Source: Viscum album (Eukaryota; Streptophyta; Magnoliopsida; Santalales; Viscaceae). Taken from it: DNA of 64,000 nucleotides. Position 1 is the first letter of the stretch. Every line of letters starts with the position of its first letter. The position numbers and the translations under genes were made by a program. The stretch covers positions 319,320,206-319,384,205 of the forward strand of contig OY728119.1 of assembly GCA_963277665.1 (NCBI GenBank), in the 5' to 3' direction. The notes under the pieces are model-generated. The model ran no database searches and was not told the DNA's origin. It saw only the letters and a program-made list of their open reading frames with translations. Shown here piece after piece: positions 37,512 to 49,216 of this stretch.

Positions 37512-38579
37512 ATGGCGCCTGGTGGAAGGAATGGAAACCGTATCAATTCACGCACTCCATGTAGGGATTTCCCTCCTGCTCAAGATAATTATTGTGGATC
37601 TGGAGATACAACGGGTGTTGATCAACTTATTACCATACTGAGACAACTCACTTAGGTTATGAATAATAACCTTACTCGTATGGAGCACCCTGATCCGCAA
37701 TGTGGAGGATCAATGTTAGACCGCTTCATAAGGCAACAACCACCAACCTTCAATGGGAGTACAAATCCTATAGTATCTGAGCAATGGATAAATTCCGTAG
37801 AGAAAATATTACATGCCTTGGGGTGTAGTTAAAGGGAGAAGGTTGTCATGGCAGTTTACCGCCTCACTGGAGATGCCGATCAGTGGTGGTCGCTGATTCA
37901 AAACACAAAGGAAGATGATGACGTATCGAATATGGAATGGAGGGAGTTCAAAGAGCTTTTCTTAGAAAAATACTTTCCTCGTGACCATCGAGCAGATATG
38001 GAAAGGCAATTTCTGAGTCTGAGGCAGAAGGAGGATGAGAATGTCGCAAAGTATGAGGCTAACTTTACAAGGTTAGCGAGGCATGATTCCAATTATATAC
38101 GTAACCCAAGGAGTAAGATTGATCGTTTCTTTGATGGGTTAAAACCATTTCTCCGTCGAGATTTAGTATCACAATCCTTCTCATCATACGAAGATATTGT
38201 CTTGTGTGCTATCAAGACAGAAAAGAAATTCTCTAAGTCTTATGACAACAAAGTAAAGCAAGAGAAGAAGAGAACGGTGGAACAAGAGACAGATAAAGGG
38301 AAAAAGGGAATGAATGATTTTCCATTATTTGATAATTGTGGGAAGAATCACCCTGGTACTTGTCTAAAAGGAATGGGAGTTTGTTATAAATGTGGAGAAA
38401 AGGGTCACCAGGCTCGTGATTGCAAGAGAAAGAAAGAGGCAATCAAAGTTGAATGCTATAATTGTAGAGAAATGGGTCATTATGCAAATGAATGTCCTAA
38501 GCGTCAGGGAAACTTACCTCAGAAAAGGCCAAGGGATCAAGGACAATCTTATGCTGTTACTATAGTTGAAGCAGAATAA
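37512..38579 (+). pseudogene. gag: E3 gag (capsid/nucleocapsid) with two in-frame stops
   Basis: The frame runs from ATG 37512 to the TAA ending at 38579 (355 codons) with two internal stops, TAG at 37653-37655 and TAA at 37830-37832. The uninterrupted part from the internal ATG at 37848 codes 243 residues. In that numbering residues 1-130 form the retrotransposon Gag capsid domain (WW at 13-14, LFLEKYFP at 37-44, QFLSLRQ near 54-60, YEANF near 69-73). CGKNHPGTC lies at 164-172, followed by two CCHC zinc knuckles at 179-192 and 203-216. Gag packages element RNA into cytoplasmic particles. The layout is chromoviral (Tekay/Del-like). No protease or polymerase frame follows, so the element is non-autonomous. 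Whether readthrough or internal initiation gives a product is unknown. Confidence 0.9.
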
Positions 38580-39610
38580 CTAATGTATTGGTGCTTTTGG
38601 ACTCATGGATTATATTTTGGTTATTAGAATAATGTGATATATATATATAAGGATTGTACTGCAGTACTTGTTGATTTTAGTAAGGTTTTAATATGATGAA
38701 GGTAATTATATTTTTAGTATGTGACAATAAGAGAAACTTTACTTTGTATGGGGAATCTGATAAATTGATTTTGGAATTAAGAGACCTTTTAGAGAAAGTA
38801 TGGACAGGGGTATTTTGGATAACTACAATGGTTGGAGTGGATTAAGTTGATCTTTGGATAGTATTGTTTAAGGTTAAAAAATTTATGAAGATTATTTTTG
38901 GAATATTATGATACTATAGTTTTAGGAAGAGGACAACCTGCAGGGTGGGGCATAACCCGTCGCGTCGGACAAAGATGCAGGAATCGAACCCACAACCATA
39001 GTGCGACAAGCCTTTATTTCCTACCACTAGCCTATAGGAAGTCCCTGGTTATTACAAAATAGTTTTACTAATCTAAATGGTATGTGTTAACATTTGGAAC
39101 CTTATACAATTAGGATAAATAGAATATTTTTGAGTTTCATTACCATTTGGAGTAAAAGTTGGGTTTGTGGTAAAAATTTATTAACGAATGAAAGTATACA
39201 TAACAAGTATGTATATTCCCTTACGTTCTTAGTAAATATCCTAAATAAATTCCTCAACATTATAAAAGGTAACTTAAAACAAAAATGTTGTCGGTTAACT
39301 TTTCCAACTGGGGATTCAATGACCGTTTAACCAATCACAAGTTTGTGATTTTCTTGTGGTTAAACTTTCTCCTAATCCTGTTTTCTCTAACTCTCCATCA
39401 GACCTTGAAGGTTTGTTTCTCCTCCATATCCATATTTTCATAGAATCCTAGAATGGGCTATATCGGGTGACCTTTGTACTTATCTTGCTTTCTTTTAATG
39501 TTATATATTTATTAACCTTATTTCCGATGTGGGTTTTCCTCAAAGGTATTTTCCCTTTTCAACCTTTTATTTTCAAAGAAAAATTTCAAATTGCGGGGAC
39601 GCAATTTATT
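38580..39610 (+). other. E3 non-coding 3' interior
   Basis: Pol is missing, and this stretch has only short frames. It contains the antisense SINE-like module (38906-39056). It ends with a vestige of the usual pol 3' end (ACGCAATTTATTGAAGG) before the polypurine tract. The part around 38820-39100 aligns with the minus strand of the E1 interior. Confidence 0.6.
38906..39056 (-). mobile_element. tRNA-derived SINE-like module, copy 2 (in E3)
   Basis: On the minus strand there is an A-box-like TAGGCTAGTGG (39024-39034), then a perfect B box GGTTCGATTCC (38980-38990) inside a T-arm-like stem (GTGGG pairing with CCTGC using wobbles). A body with CCGACGCGACGGGTTATGCCC and CTGCAGGTTGTCCT follows. 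It aligns with copy 1 at 6431-6581. Both copies are antisense to their host element, lie roughly 570-670 bases before its 3' LTR, and have homologous flanks, so the module was carried by the common ancestor. It looks like a Pol III type 2 promoter, and activity is untested. Confidence 0.75.
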
Positions 39611-39624
39611 GAAGGAGGGGAGAA
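39611..39624 (+). other. E3 polypurine tract
   Basis: GAAGGAGGGGAGAA lies directly against the TGTAACACCCC start of the 3' LTR. It is the plus-strand DNA primer site. Confidence 0.85.
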
Positions 39625-40981
39625 TGTAACACCCCGAGCTTCCACGATACGCTTCTCATTCAATAATGCAATAGCTTGAATTGTACGCAACTTCGAGTTC
39701 TAAAACACCGCGACTAATCAAAGAAGCCATTATGAATAGTAATAACCACTTTTTAAAATTATAGAAATTTTATATTTCAAAATGGAGTTCATTTTTGGAT
39801 TCGGAATATCGAAATTAGCCTATGTTGAATTTTTGGTATTTTTCTGAGAACTTCTAATTTTTTATGAATAAGTGAAAATACTTAAAAACAACTTTTTTAA
39901 TCAAAATAATTTATAGTGATAAATTATACTATTTAGCGATTTTAAGGTATAATTAGAATATATTTTTACCATTTTATCCAATGTTGGTCATTAGAAATAA
40001 TTTAACATTGAAATTGGATATAAACAATTGCCAATCTTTTGATATAAATTGTTTCTTAAAAACACGCTATTTGTCGTGACAGCGGGAATTAATTATAAAA
40101 TTAATTAATGAAACTTATATGTTTGTAATTTTTTAAAATAGACATCATTTTTGAATTCGGAATATCAATTATAGCTTACGGTGAAATTTTGGCCTTGTTC
40201 TGAAAAACATCAATTTTTGATGAATAGTGAAACCACTAAGTGGTAGTTAAATAACTGATTTTTTCCATTAAATGAAATATTACCACTTCTATGATTTTAG
40301 TTTCAAAAATCCGACATACATGGTTGTCATTAAGAAGTAAAATGTGGTTCAATGAGATTAAAATAATTTTTGGGGGAATAGTAACTTTTAAGTTCTTAAT
40401 CGCGATTAGAGGTAATTAGTGTAGTTTAAGGTACAAATAATGTTTTAATAATATGAGATGAGCATGTCACTTGTCCTACTCCTATTGGATGAGTCATGGC
40501 CGACCAAGAAAACCCGTGGGTCTAATTGGGGACCCCATGGAGCCACTTTAGTTGGAAAATGACATTAATATATATTTATTTAATATTAAAAATAAATTGA
40601 CACAGACATGAGTTATTTTACTAAAACAGTTTTTAAGTGGGGTTACACAAGTCCGAATTTTGACTATAAATATTCATTAGAAAGATAAAAAGATTTCCTA
40701 CATCATAGTAGTTTTTTATAATTTTTAGACATTAAATAAATTAAATTATTTATGACATCATTATGATGCAGCGATGACCTCATTATTTAACGATTTTAAT
40801 AAAATGAAAAGATAATGTAAAATCCAAGTCATACACTTGTCCAAAGTCTATTGGATGGGTAGATATCGAACCCTTTTCACCTTAACCACGAATTATATAA
40901 GTGTGGGACCTTTAGAATCCGAAAATCATTGTGTAATAATGTAACATTTCAATCTTTCCAAAAGAGCCCCTCCTCTCCACT

Positions 40982-40989
40982 TATAAAAG
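40982..40989 (+). promoter_or_regulatory. TATA box of E3 3' LTR
   Basis: TATAAAAG sits in the same context as the one in the 5' LTR. In a 3' LTR it could drive outward transcription into 43347 and beyond. Confidence 0.7.
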
Positions 40990-41688
40990 GCCCCCACCTC
41001 TCCCACCTTATTCACACCTTCGAGCCATTTGGCACGACCAACCTCTACCCAAATACTCTCCCAACTTCCCCCTATTACTCCTAGAAACCTCACTTTGTGC
41101 AGAACTCTTCCCAAGGAAGCCTTTGGCTCAAATCAAAAAGCGTTACCCGATTTTGAGGTAATGTCTTCTCTAATGTTGTCTTGTTTTATTTTTCTTCTCC
41201 AACACCATAAACTCTTTTTATTCATTACTTTTGTAACAACACCAGTATCCTAAATATACTAGGATGTTTTTATAAGAAGGATTCGAGATACACTTACACA
41301 CACCTACATCTAATGGTTAAAGAACATACGGTTTCTGTGGATGGCGAATTTCTGCCTCACGAAACGAGGATTGTTCAAAACTCATATAACACCTTCAAAG
41401 TTGGCCATTAAGATGTCACTATATTTATATATGATATATAATGTGTTTATGTTTTACTTATGCTTCTGTATTTCTCATTTATGACATACTTTATGATTTC
41501 CATTATGGGTAAAACGCGATAATTTCATTTTAGGAAGTGCGGACTACCGCCCCCTCAAAGTGATTTGAATCGTTAATGCCATATGTGGGATGTATAAAGG
41601 ATGGATTAAATGGTATTATACACTATATTATACTGTAAATATATTATAAATTTTTATCATTATGATTTCATTCCATTAAATATGAAAT

Positions 41689-41755
41689 AGAAATGAAAGT
41701 AGCGTTCATGCTTACGTACGGCTTACCGTCTCCATGAACGGTGCATTTCATTTCT
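41689..41755 (+). repeat. Inverted-repeat (hairpin) module in E3 3' LTR
   Basis: The same four arms as at 35359-35425 are all perfectly kept (41689-41698 with 41746-41755, and 41703-41710 with 41733-41740). Differences from the 5' LTR copy fall only in the loop (GCGTAC to GCTTAC) and the bulge. Confidence 0.7.
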
Positions 41756-43346
41756 TTCCTCTAAATGTTACATGACATTATGAATGAATGTATATACTGT
41801 ATATATGATATATATGATATCTACATCATGAATATAATTCTGGATATAATGGATATTTCACCACATGAACAACATGTAATTATAAGAAGTTTATTTTTGA
41901 CTCAAGTACCAAAGATCGACAAAACGACCATTATTAACTTAAATAATTAAATAATGTTCATAACATGGTAATAAGGTATATAAAAGGTATAATGAACATG
42001 AAAAAGGGTCTTAAGTAAATATAAATTAACTCTAGTTTATTATTCAGGAGGTTAAAGAATGGTCGAGTCAGGACAAGACGCAAGGTAAGGGAATTTCTTC
42101 ACCCAATTTCTATTCTTTGGGTTAATCTCCTACTTTCAAATTATGTCATGATATTATTATGTCCTATATTGTATTTGTACATTATTTATGTGTACTTATA
42201 GTGAATACACATTATAGATGTACTTTATTTAAAAAATGATCTTTTTATGGACTTCGTCTCAATCCCCTTTCATTGAGGCATATTTGGTTTTATACAAAAC
42301 TTTCTTTTATACGGTGTATAAACCCCTTTGACTTTTACGTTTATTCAAAAGGAATCTTTTTTATACGGAGCGTTTTACTAAACGACAAAAAGGGAATGTT
42401 TTTATTTCCGTACTTATGCGGCGACAACGACTTCTCCACCGACGTGACCATTATTTGAGTTTCGGCTTCCTCTTCAAGCCATCACTTTTTTAATGAAAAA
42501 TAAATACAAAGTTTAAACTTTCTTTTATTTTGGTTTTGAAAATGGTTTTGAAAACGTTTTTATTATATCAATGAGTTGTATTGATATCTTGTGATTGAAA
42601 TGTGGAAATGTTATGTTTCCTTTATGCATGTTTTATGTGATACGATTATCTTATGGTTTATGATATGTTTAAACCTATTCATATGAGGAATGCATTGGAC
42701 TTAATAAGTGATGGGTGGAGCCCGCTATAGCTCCTCGATGCATCGGCAGGTCTCATGAGACAAACTAGTGTCTTGGCACGAGGCCTTGACAAAATCTTAT
42801 TTGTGGTCTTGGCACAAGGCCTTGACTACGTGGTTATGATAGTCTGGCATTATGCATTCCATCATTATGAAAGTGGTTATTGATATTGCATGTGATTATT
42901 CGACTAGTAGAATATCCATGTGAGTAAGTAAATGGCATTACTTAATTTTATTTTTCCATATTATGCTGAAGTTCAAGTTCAATAAGGCTTTTGTTTTAGT
43001 TACACATTGCCTTAAATGTTTTTGTTTATTTATGAAAGCTTCCGTAATATTGTTAACCTTACTGAGCATCTGAGCTCACCCCTTTCAATGTTTTAATATT
43101 TTCCAGGATGTGAAGAAGTATATTATGAATGACCTGCAGGGATAGTCCGAAGAGGATAGATGTGTGGACTATGGAGACTATGTTATTATATTTTTTTACT
43201 TTGTGATGTAATGTAACATTTATGAATGTATCTAGTGTTTCCAAGGCTACTAAACTAATCGGTCTTTCGAGACTGGATCTTTTGTGATCATGCCAATGTT
43301 ATGAAGTAATGCACCGGCTCTGGGTAGCTGGGGTTGGGGCGTTACA

Positions 43347-43351
43347 AATTT
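43347..43351. repeat. E3 target-site duplication, right (AATTT)
   Basis: AATTT directly follows TTACA of the 3' LTR and matches 33293-33297. Confidence 0.85.
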
Positions 43352-43698
43352 TCATTATTAAAAAAAATTATTTATTGTTTAGTTATATCATTTTTATAGT
43401 AGTATAGAAATTATAAATAAGAACAATTAGTATTTTTAAATGTATTTTATTATAAAAAATTCACTTTATTTTATGATAATATTTATAATAATAAATATGA
43501 AATTATAGACATTAAATTTGAAAAAAAAAACATTAAATTATTATTTGTATTTACAATTTCAATAAAAATTTATGCCTTTTTTGAGAATGATTAATTCTTA
43601 ATTGAATAATGAAGAGTAATATTTCAGTAAAAAACAAGATTTTTATAAACTTTTTAGTATATAAGAATTATATATTTATGAAAATTATTTTCTAAGGG

Positions 43699-43717
43699 TA
43701 TATATATATATATATAT
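43699..43717. repeat. (TA)n microsatellite
   Basis: A pure TA dinucleotide run of about 19 bases. Confidence 0.8.
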
Positions 43718-45197
43718 TCTATATGTTAATTTAAAATTTTCAATAATTTGGTTTAAATTTAAAATCCATTATTTGACATTTTAGAACATATCAAATATTT
43801 TTCGAAATAATTATTTTGAATAAATTATGTATTTAGAATTTTAAAATGAAATTTTTTTAGTTTAAAAAATAAAAAAGGAAATATGATACAAAAATTATAA
43901 ATAAACGTTAATAAATTCTATAATAAAATCTATTTTATTGGGTTTCATAAAGATTTTGTAACCTTACATAAAATGCAATTATTGTTGTAAAGTCAAAAAT
44001 AGTAAAAGTAAAAATCCTAGAGTATGTGACCTAAATTTTTTTAAAATTGTGTCATGATGTTTTTTTAATTAACTCAATATCCTTAAAACATCTACAAATT
44101 ATTATTTCTCAATGTTTTATGAAAATTAATTGAGAGTGACTTCTTATTACTAAATTAATTCGATTATTTACAAAACTTTGATCTTAATTCACTTTTTAGT
44201 AGGTAATTCATCTCAACACAACCCCTCTAAAAAAACTATATTAAGAAAAACATATTTTATCAAACCTCTACTATGAATTCATATTCATCATCTATATGAT
44301 TAATTCTTACCAAATACAAACCCACATTTCCATTACCCCCTTTATACAGGATATTTTTCATGATGTGAGGAATAAATTCATAAACACATGTTATCATATC
44401 AATTTCATTTTAAACATTCTTATTCAAATTTTATTAAAACATTTTTAAATGAAAAAAAATTATTAGAAGGATACTTATATTTAATTAAAATTATGGTTCA
44501 AGAATTAACTACTTTTTCGTTGACAATTAAAAAAACTAACACCAGAATCAGGAGTATGCGTTGACTACCTCCTCCATGAAGTATTGTGTTCATTTACCAT
44601 AACCATAGAAAATTGATATTTAAATTGGAATTTAAAATATAATTATTATTATATATAAATTATTTATGACTATAAAATGATATTAAGTATTAATCCTAAC
44701 CCCAATTCTATAGTAAATAAAAGCATCACATAGGCGTATGCGTATACTAGAACATCCATAGAATTGTGTGACTAAATTTTAATTATCACCTTTCATTAAG
44801 GGTTATAAGAATTATATAAAATGATAAATATTATTTTTTATAATATTTATATATTTATGATGATATGAATTTATAATCTTATAAATTATAGGAATGATAA
44901 GAAATTTAAAAAGTGAATAAAGAAGGAACAAGAATTTATTCACACTATGTAATTGAATAGTATATACCAATTGTTCTCTAGATTCATTATAATTTTGATA
45001 TATCACACTAATTACTATGTAATATTATAATTATTCTACTTGAATACTGAAATTGTATCTAGATTATCTCATATTGACCTATTAATCTAGGAATTTTCTT
45101 GTTTTGTTTTTAAAAAAACCTTATTGAACAATGAAATAAATTTATTTCAGGATGAGTATTGAAACATAATCAATGGTATAAATTTAATATTGATTAG

Positions 45198-45221
45198 TAT
45201 ATATATATATATATATATATT
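45198..45221. repeat. (TA)n microsatellite
   Basis: A TA dinucleotide run of about 23 bases followed by TTATTTATATA. Confidence 0.8.
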
Positions 45222-45700
45222 TATTTATATATAAATTTTATATCAATATTTATATCATTAATTATAAAAACACCAATTGTTGGTTAAGATTCATTGAAAT
45301 GTTATTATTATTAATTTCACCTTCCCTAATAAATATTTCTATAATCCTTAATGGAAGTTAATAAATAAGAAATAAATATAATTAATTCTTTATATTAACA
45401 TTAATGATTTTATAATGATGATCTTTGAGTGAGGAATCAATACTGACCCCTCTCTTAGAAAACTAGTTTGAAATGATGGTGATTACATACAATAGATTTT
45501 AAAATATTAATTAATTAACTATATATATGTATCAAATGATTATAAATAACTATTTTAAATTGTTAAAAATAAAAATATTCTTCTTAGGTATCTATTTAAT
45601 ATACATAATTTAATCATTTAGTATTTTTAGTACTTCATGAGAATGAATAAAGACCAAGGAAAGGGTTTTCATATAGAATTCCCCATATTTCAGACATGTT

Positions 45701-48700
45701 TTAATTGCATTTATCTTGTCTATATTAAGAATAATTGAGATATTATGTCACTAAATAAAATTTATTTATGTAAAATTGTGATCAAAATAAATATATATCC
45801 ATATTCATATGGGTTTGAATTTAATTTCTTCTTATGTTATAGGCGATTTCCTGGTGTATGTTCTAATTCATAGAGGCATTTGACAAGTTGTGACCAATTT
45901 TGCATTGATATAGTTTTCTAAAAATTTAAATATCCATGAATGTTATATATAATATACATTTTTTTATTATTGGTATATACTAAGACAAATGATGTCAATT
46001 TTTTTAATTTTCTTGGACTCAAGTGTTATTATAGTCACAATTGTTTTGGATAACTCAATTTTATTCTATTGGATAGTTAATATTCTCTTAAACTTTTTTA
46101 CATAAGTTTGGAACATTATTCCCTTTCATTATTTAATATATTTATTTTAAAAAATCATTTTTAACATATAAAAACCATTTTAAATATTTCAGACTTTATG
46201 GTGTATATTTTTCATAAAGGATGTTGATAACTCAAATTTCCATTTATTAAGTTATAACGTTTTACCTTTAGGCATATTATTCTATACTTGGGTATACCCA
46301 CAAATATTTTTTTATATGGTATTTTAAATCCGATTCTATAAAATTATGATTTAAAGGAACTAATTTATTTTTTCACATTCTATAATACGGGTTTCTAATA
46401 ATGATATTTTCAATGTATTAAGAAGGATATTTTCCTATCAATATCAAATGTATTATCTTTTACTCAAAATTTCATTGAGAAATAATTATTAAAATTTCAA
46501 GAATCCAGTATCAGTGAATATTTTTAAGAGTTAATGATTTAAAAATATTTAAATACACCATTTAAAGAAAATATTTAAAATGGGACATGGATATTTTTAT
46601 TTTACATTAAAGATAAATATGTATTCTAAAATAATTATTTCATTTTCTCCACTATTATCTATTTCATATTGGAAATGGTTAACACACGTGTGAATTATGT
46701 TAAAAATTTTATTCTAAATAATTATATATATTGATAATTTTATGTAAGGAACTCATGACAGAAAACAATTCAATTATTGATCCCTTATTGTGTGATATCA
46801 TTTAATGATTTTTTTGTAACGATTATTTACTTATATATAAACATCTTTATGTTTTTTCACTTTTAAAAATGTGATTTATTATTTTAAAATCATACACATT
46901 ATTTTTATGGATAGATTTGTAACATTGTTCTCAACTTAATTATTAGATAAATTATTTTCAATTTCATTCCTAACCATCCAACATATATATGAATAACGTT
47001 TCACCAAATTCATTTTCATCATGAATTCATTGTTTTATGTTTTTTTAATTAAATGGTGTTTATCATGGTTTTATATATTGAATAAGTAAGGAAAATTTCT
47101 ATTTTATACATATTCCTTTATGTATATATAATGTAAGTACCATATTAACTTTTATCTTGATTGAAGGGTATTTATATATAATATTATATATTATTATTGG
47201 ATACCCAACTATTTTACATTGGTTTATCAGGTTTATGATTTCATTTTTTGATTCCATTTGAAAAGAATATGTGACTTATTTATTTCCATGAGAAAATTAT
47301 GAGTTTAGGAGGATATACGTTTTGTGGAACACGTGTGTATGGTTAGTTATAACTAGAAGTGGACAAATTATATATCCCTCAAATGATTTGGATATTGATT
47401 TATATCTCATTAAATAATCAAGAAATTAGTGGTGAATCACGATCCAAAATGGTAACCCTGTAGTGATGTCTTATATCAAAAATAAAATAGGTTAGGAAAT
47501 CCTAATCATTAATGGGAAACATGCCTGTGAATCCTGATCCAAAAATAGAAATATGTTATGATACCTTATTTAAAATGTTATGACTAATATTCTTTTAGAT
47601 TTTCTATAATTATTATGTATTCCATGTAACTTGGAAATATGAAATTTTCAAGATTTATTGTTATGTTATGAAATAATTTATGATATATTCTTTTCTGGAT
47701 ATAATTTTTTAATATATCATGATCATACCAATATTCTTATATTATGGCCAGTATTGATATTCGATTTTTATCGCTTATGTTTACCCTTTCTAAGAATTTT
47801 ACCTCACCAAATTATTATATTTTCCTTCCCCATGATAAGAAGATGAGTAATAAGTATTTTATTTTTAGAAAAGGTTTTAGAGGTAAAAATATATGATGAA
47901 ATTTTGAAGAGTGTTGTAAAATGAGTTGTTTATGAGTGTAATCATCAAATACACTGAACCATAGGTTCTCTAGTTTCTATGACTATTTCGTAAAAGGAAT
48001 GAATATTTATGTAAAATAATAAAATTAATGTGTTTATTTTTGTTTTGTTGTTTCATTTGATTTCAATTTAGGGTTTCATTATTTTCAGGATTATTTTAGA
48101 TAGCATTAATAAAATATCAATCAATTTATCTATGTGATAAGTCTTATTATTGGATAACTAAATAATGATATGGTAATGTAGAGATTTTTTTATTTTTCTA
48201 GAAAAAAATATCTTTCCTTACAGTATAAGTGGAAATATTATGTGTTAAATATGTACCTATGGAAAATATCCCTAAAAATTGTGTGTTTAGTATTTACAAA
48301 ATCATTACAAAGTGCTCTGTAATGATGCCTGACTACACATGTGGTCTGAAACTCTATATAGAGAATCTATGGTTAATTAACATTCTCACTAATGTACAAT
48401 TAAGATGGATTTATTTATGATGTTTACTATTTATGATAAAAACATAATTGGGAATGAATATGAGTAACATACTTAAAAACATATAGATTCATAAGGTATG
48501 GTACATATTAGTTCATATGTACATTTATGGATAAATGATATTTCAGGATTTGAGATCATATATTTCAATTATTTTAGGGTTTATAATATTGTAAGAATGT
48601 AAATGATAATTTTCGGATAATTATTCATACTGTTTGGGAAATAATTATAAGATAATATAATTGTATGATATATATAATGAATAGAATGTATCAAAATAAT

Positions 48701-49211
48701 AAATGATGATGTCATTATAGAAGACATATTATGATATAGTTTTCATATTCATTTATAAATTTAAAATGATATTATTGATAACCATTTCAGGTTTCATTAT
48801 TCTGTAGAAATAGGATTAGTAAAATAAAATTGATAATTGTATATATCTAAAACCAACCATGACCTCTAAATAAAAAAGAGATAATACTTAAATGATTTAT
48901 AATCTTAGTATATTTTTATTATGATATATGTTTTTTTGTTTCTTATACTTACTTAAGGATGTAAGTTTGATATCTTAAAAGAAATTAAATATCAACACTC
49001 ATATATATTCTTATTATTTTATCATATTTATCAATGTCTTCCTTATATTTTCTAAAATTTATTTGTAATATTTGAGATATTTATTGATTTATATTTAGTA
49101 TTTTTAATTTAAAAGTTTGAAGACATATATTCAATTGAATCTGTAACATTGAATTTTTTTTATTACAGTGTTATAATTTTTATGATAACTATTTATGAAC
49201 ACCTAATTGAG
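45701..49211. other. AT-rich DNA, probable E4 interior, no gene seen
   Basis: It lies between the recognisable E4 5' LTR part and the E5 insertion. No gag or pol motif is visible in any frame. It probably contains the end of the E4 5' LTR and a decayed interior, by position only. Confidence 0.35.
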
Positions 49212-49216
49212 GTACT
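49212..49216. repeat. E5 target-site duplication, left (GTACT)
   Basis: GTACT precedes the left LTR and recurs at 58391-58395. Confidence 0.87.

Larger units (their letters stand above)
33298..43346 (+). mobile_element. E3: young long-LTR retrotransposon with gag only (TR-GAG type)
   Basis: It has two almost identical 3.72-kb LTRs (33298-37017 and 39625-43346), a 5-bp duplication AATTT, a primer site, a polypurine tract and a 2.6-kb interior with a gag gene but no protease, polymerase or integrase. This is the layout of terminal-repeat elements with a GAG domain, which rely on pol supplied by a related element. Only scattered LTR differences are visible by eye (a few per cent), so this is the most recent large insertion in the window. 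Gag is of the chromovirus (Tekay/Del-like) kind. It is inserted into the 5' LTR of E4. Confidence 0.92.
39625..43346 (+). repeat. E3 3' LTR
   Basis: It is nearly identical to 33298-37017, begins TGTAACACCCCGAGC and ends GGGCGTTACA. It carries the same TATA box, inverted-repeat module and splice-like motifs. Confidence 0.93.
43352..45700 (+). repeat. E4 5' LTR, second part
   Basis: The sequence resumes the match to the right-hand LTR (about 59200-61500) after the E3 insertion. Best landmarks are the GCATCACATAGGCGTATG block (44724-44741) versus GCATCACCTAGGTGTATG (60540-60557), and TTTGAAATGATGGTGATTAC (45468-45487) versus TTTTGAAATGATTATGATTAC near 61290. The 3' end of this LTR could not be placed. 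Confidence 0.45.

Noticed and set aside
38980..39034. Functional tRNA gene
   Set aside because: The A and B boxes and a T-arm are visible, but the acceptor and anticodon arms do not form a convincing cloverleaf, and a non-tRNA body follows. A SINE-like module fits better.
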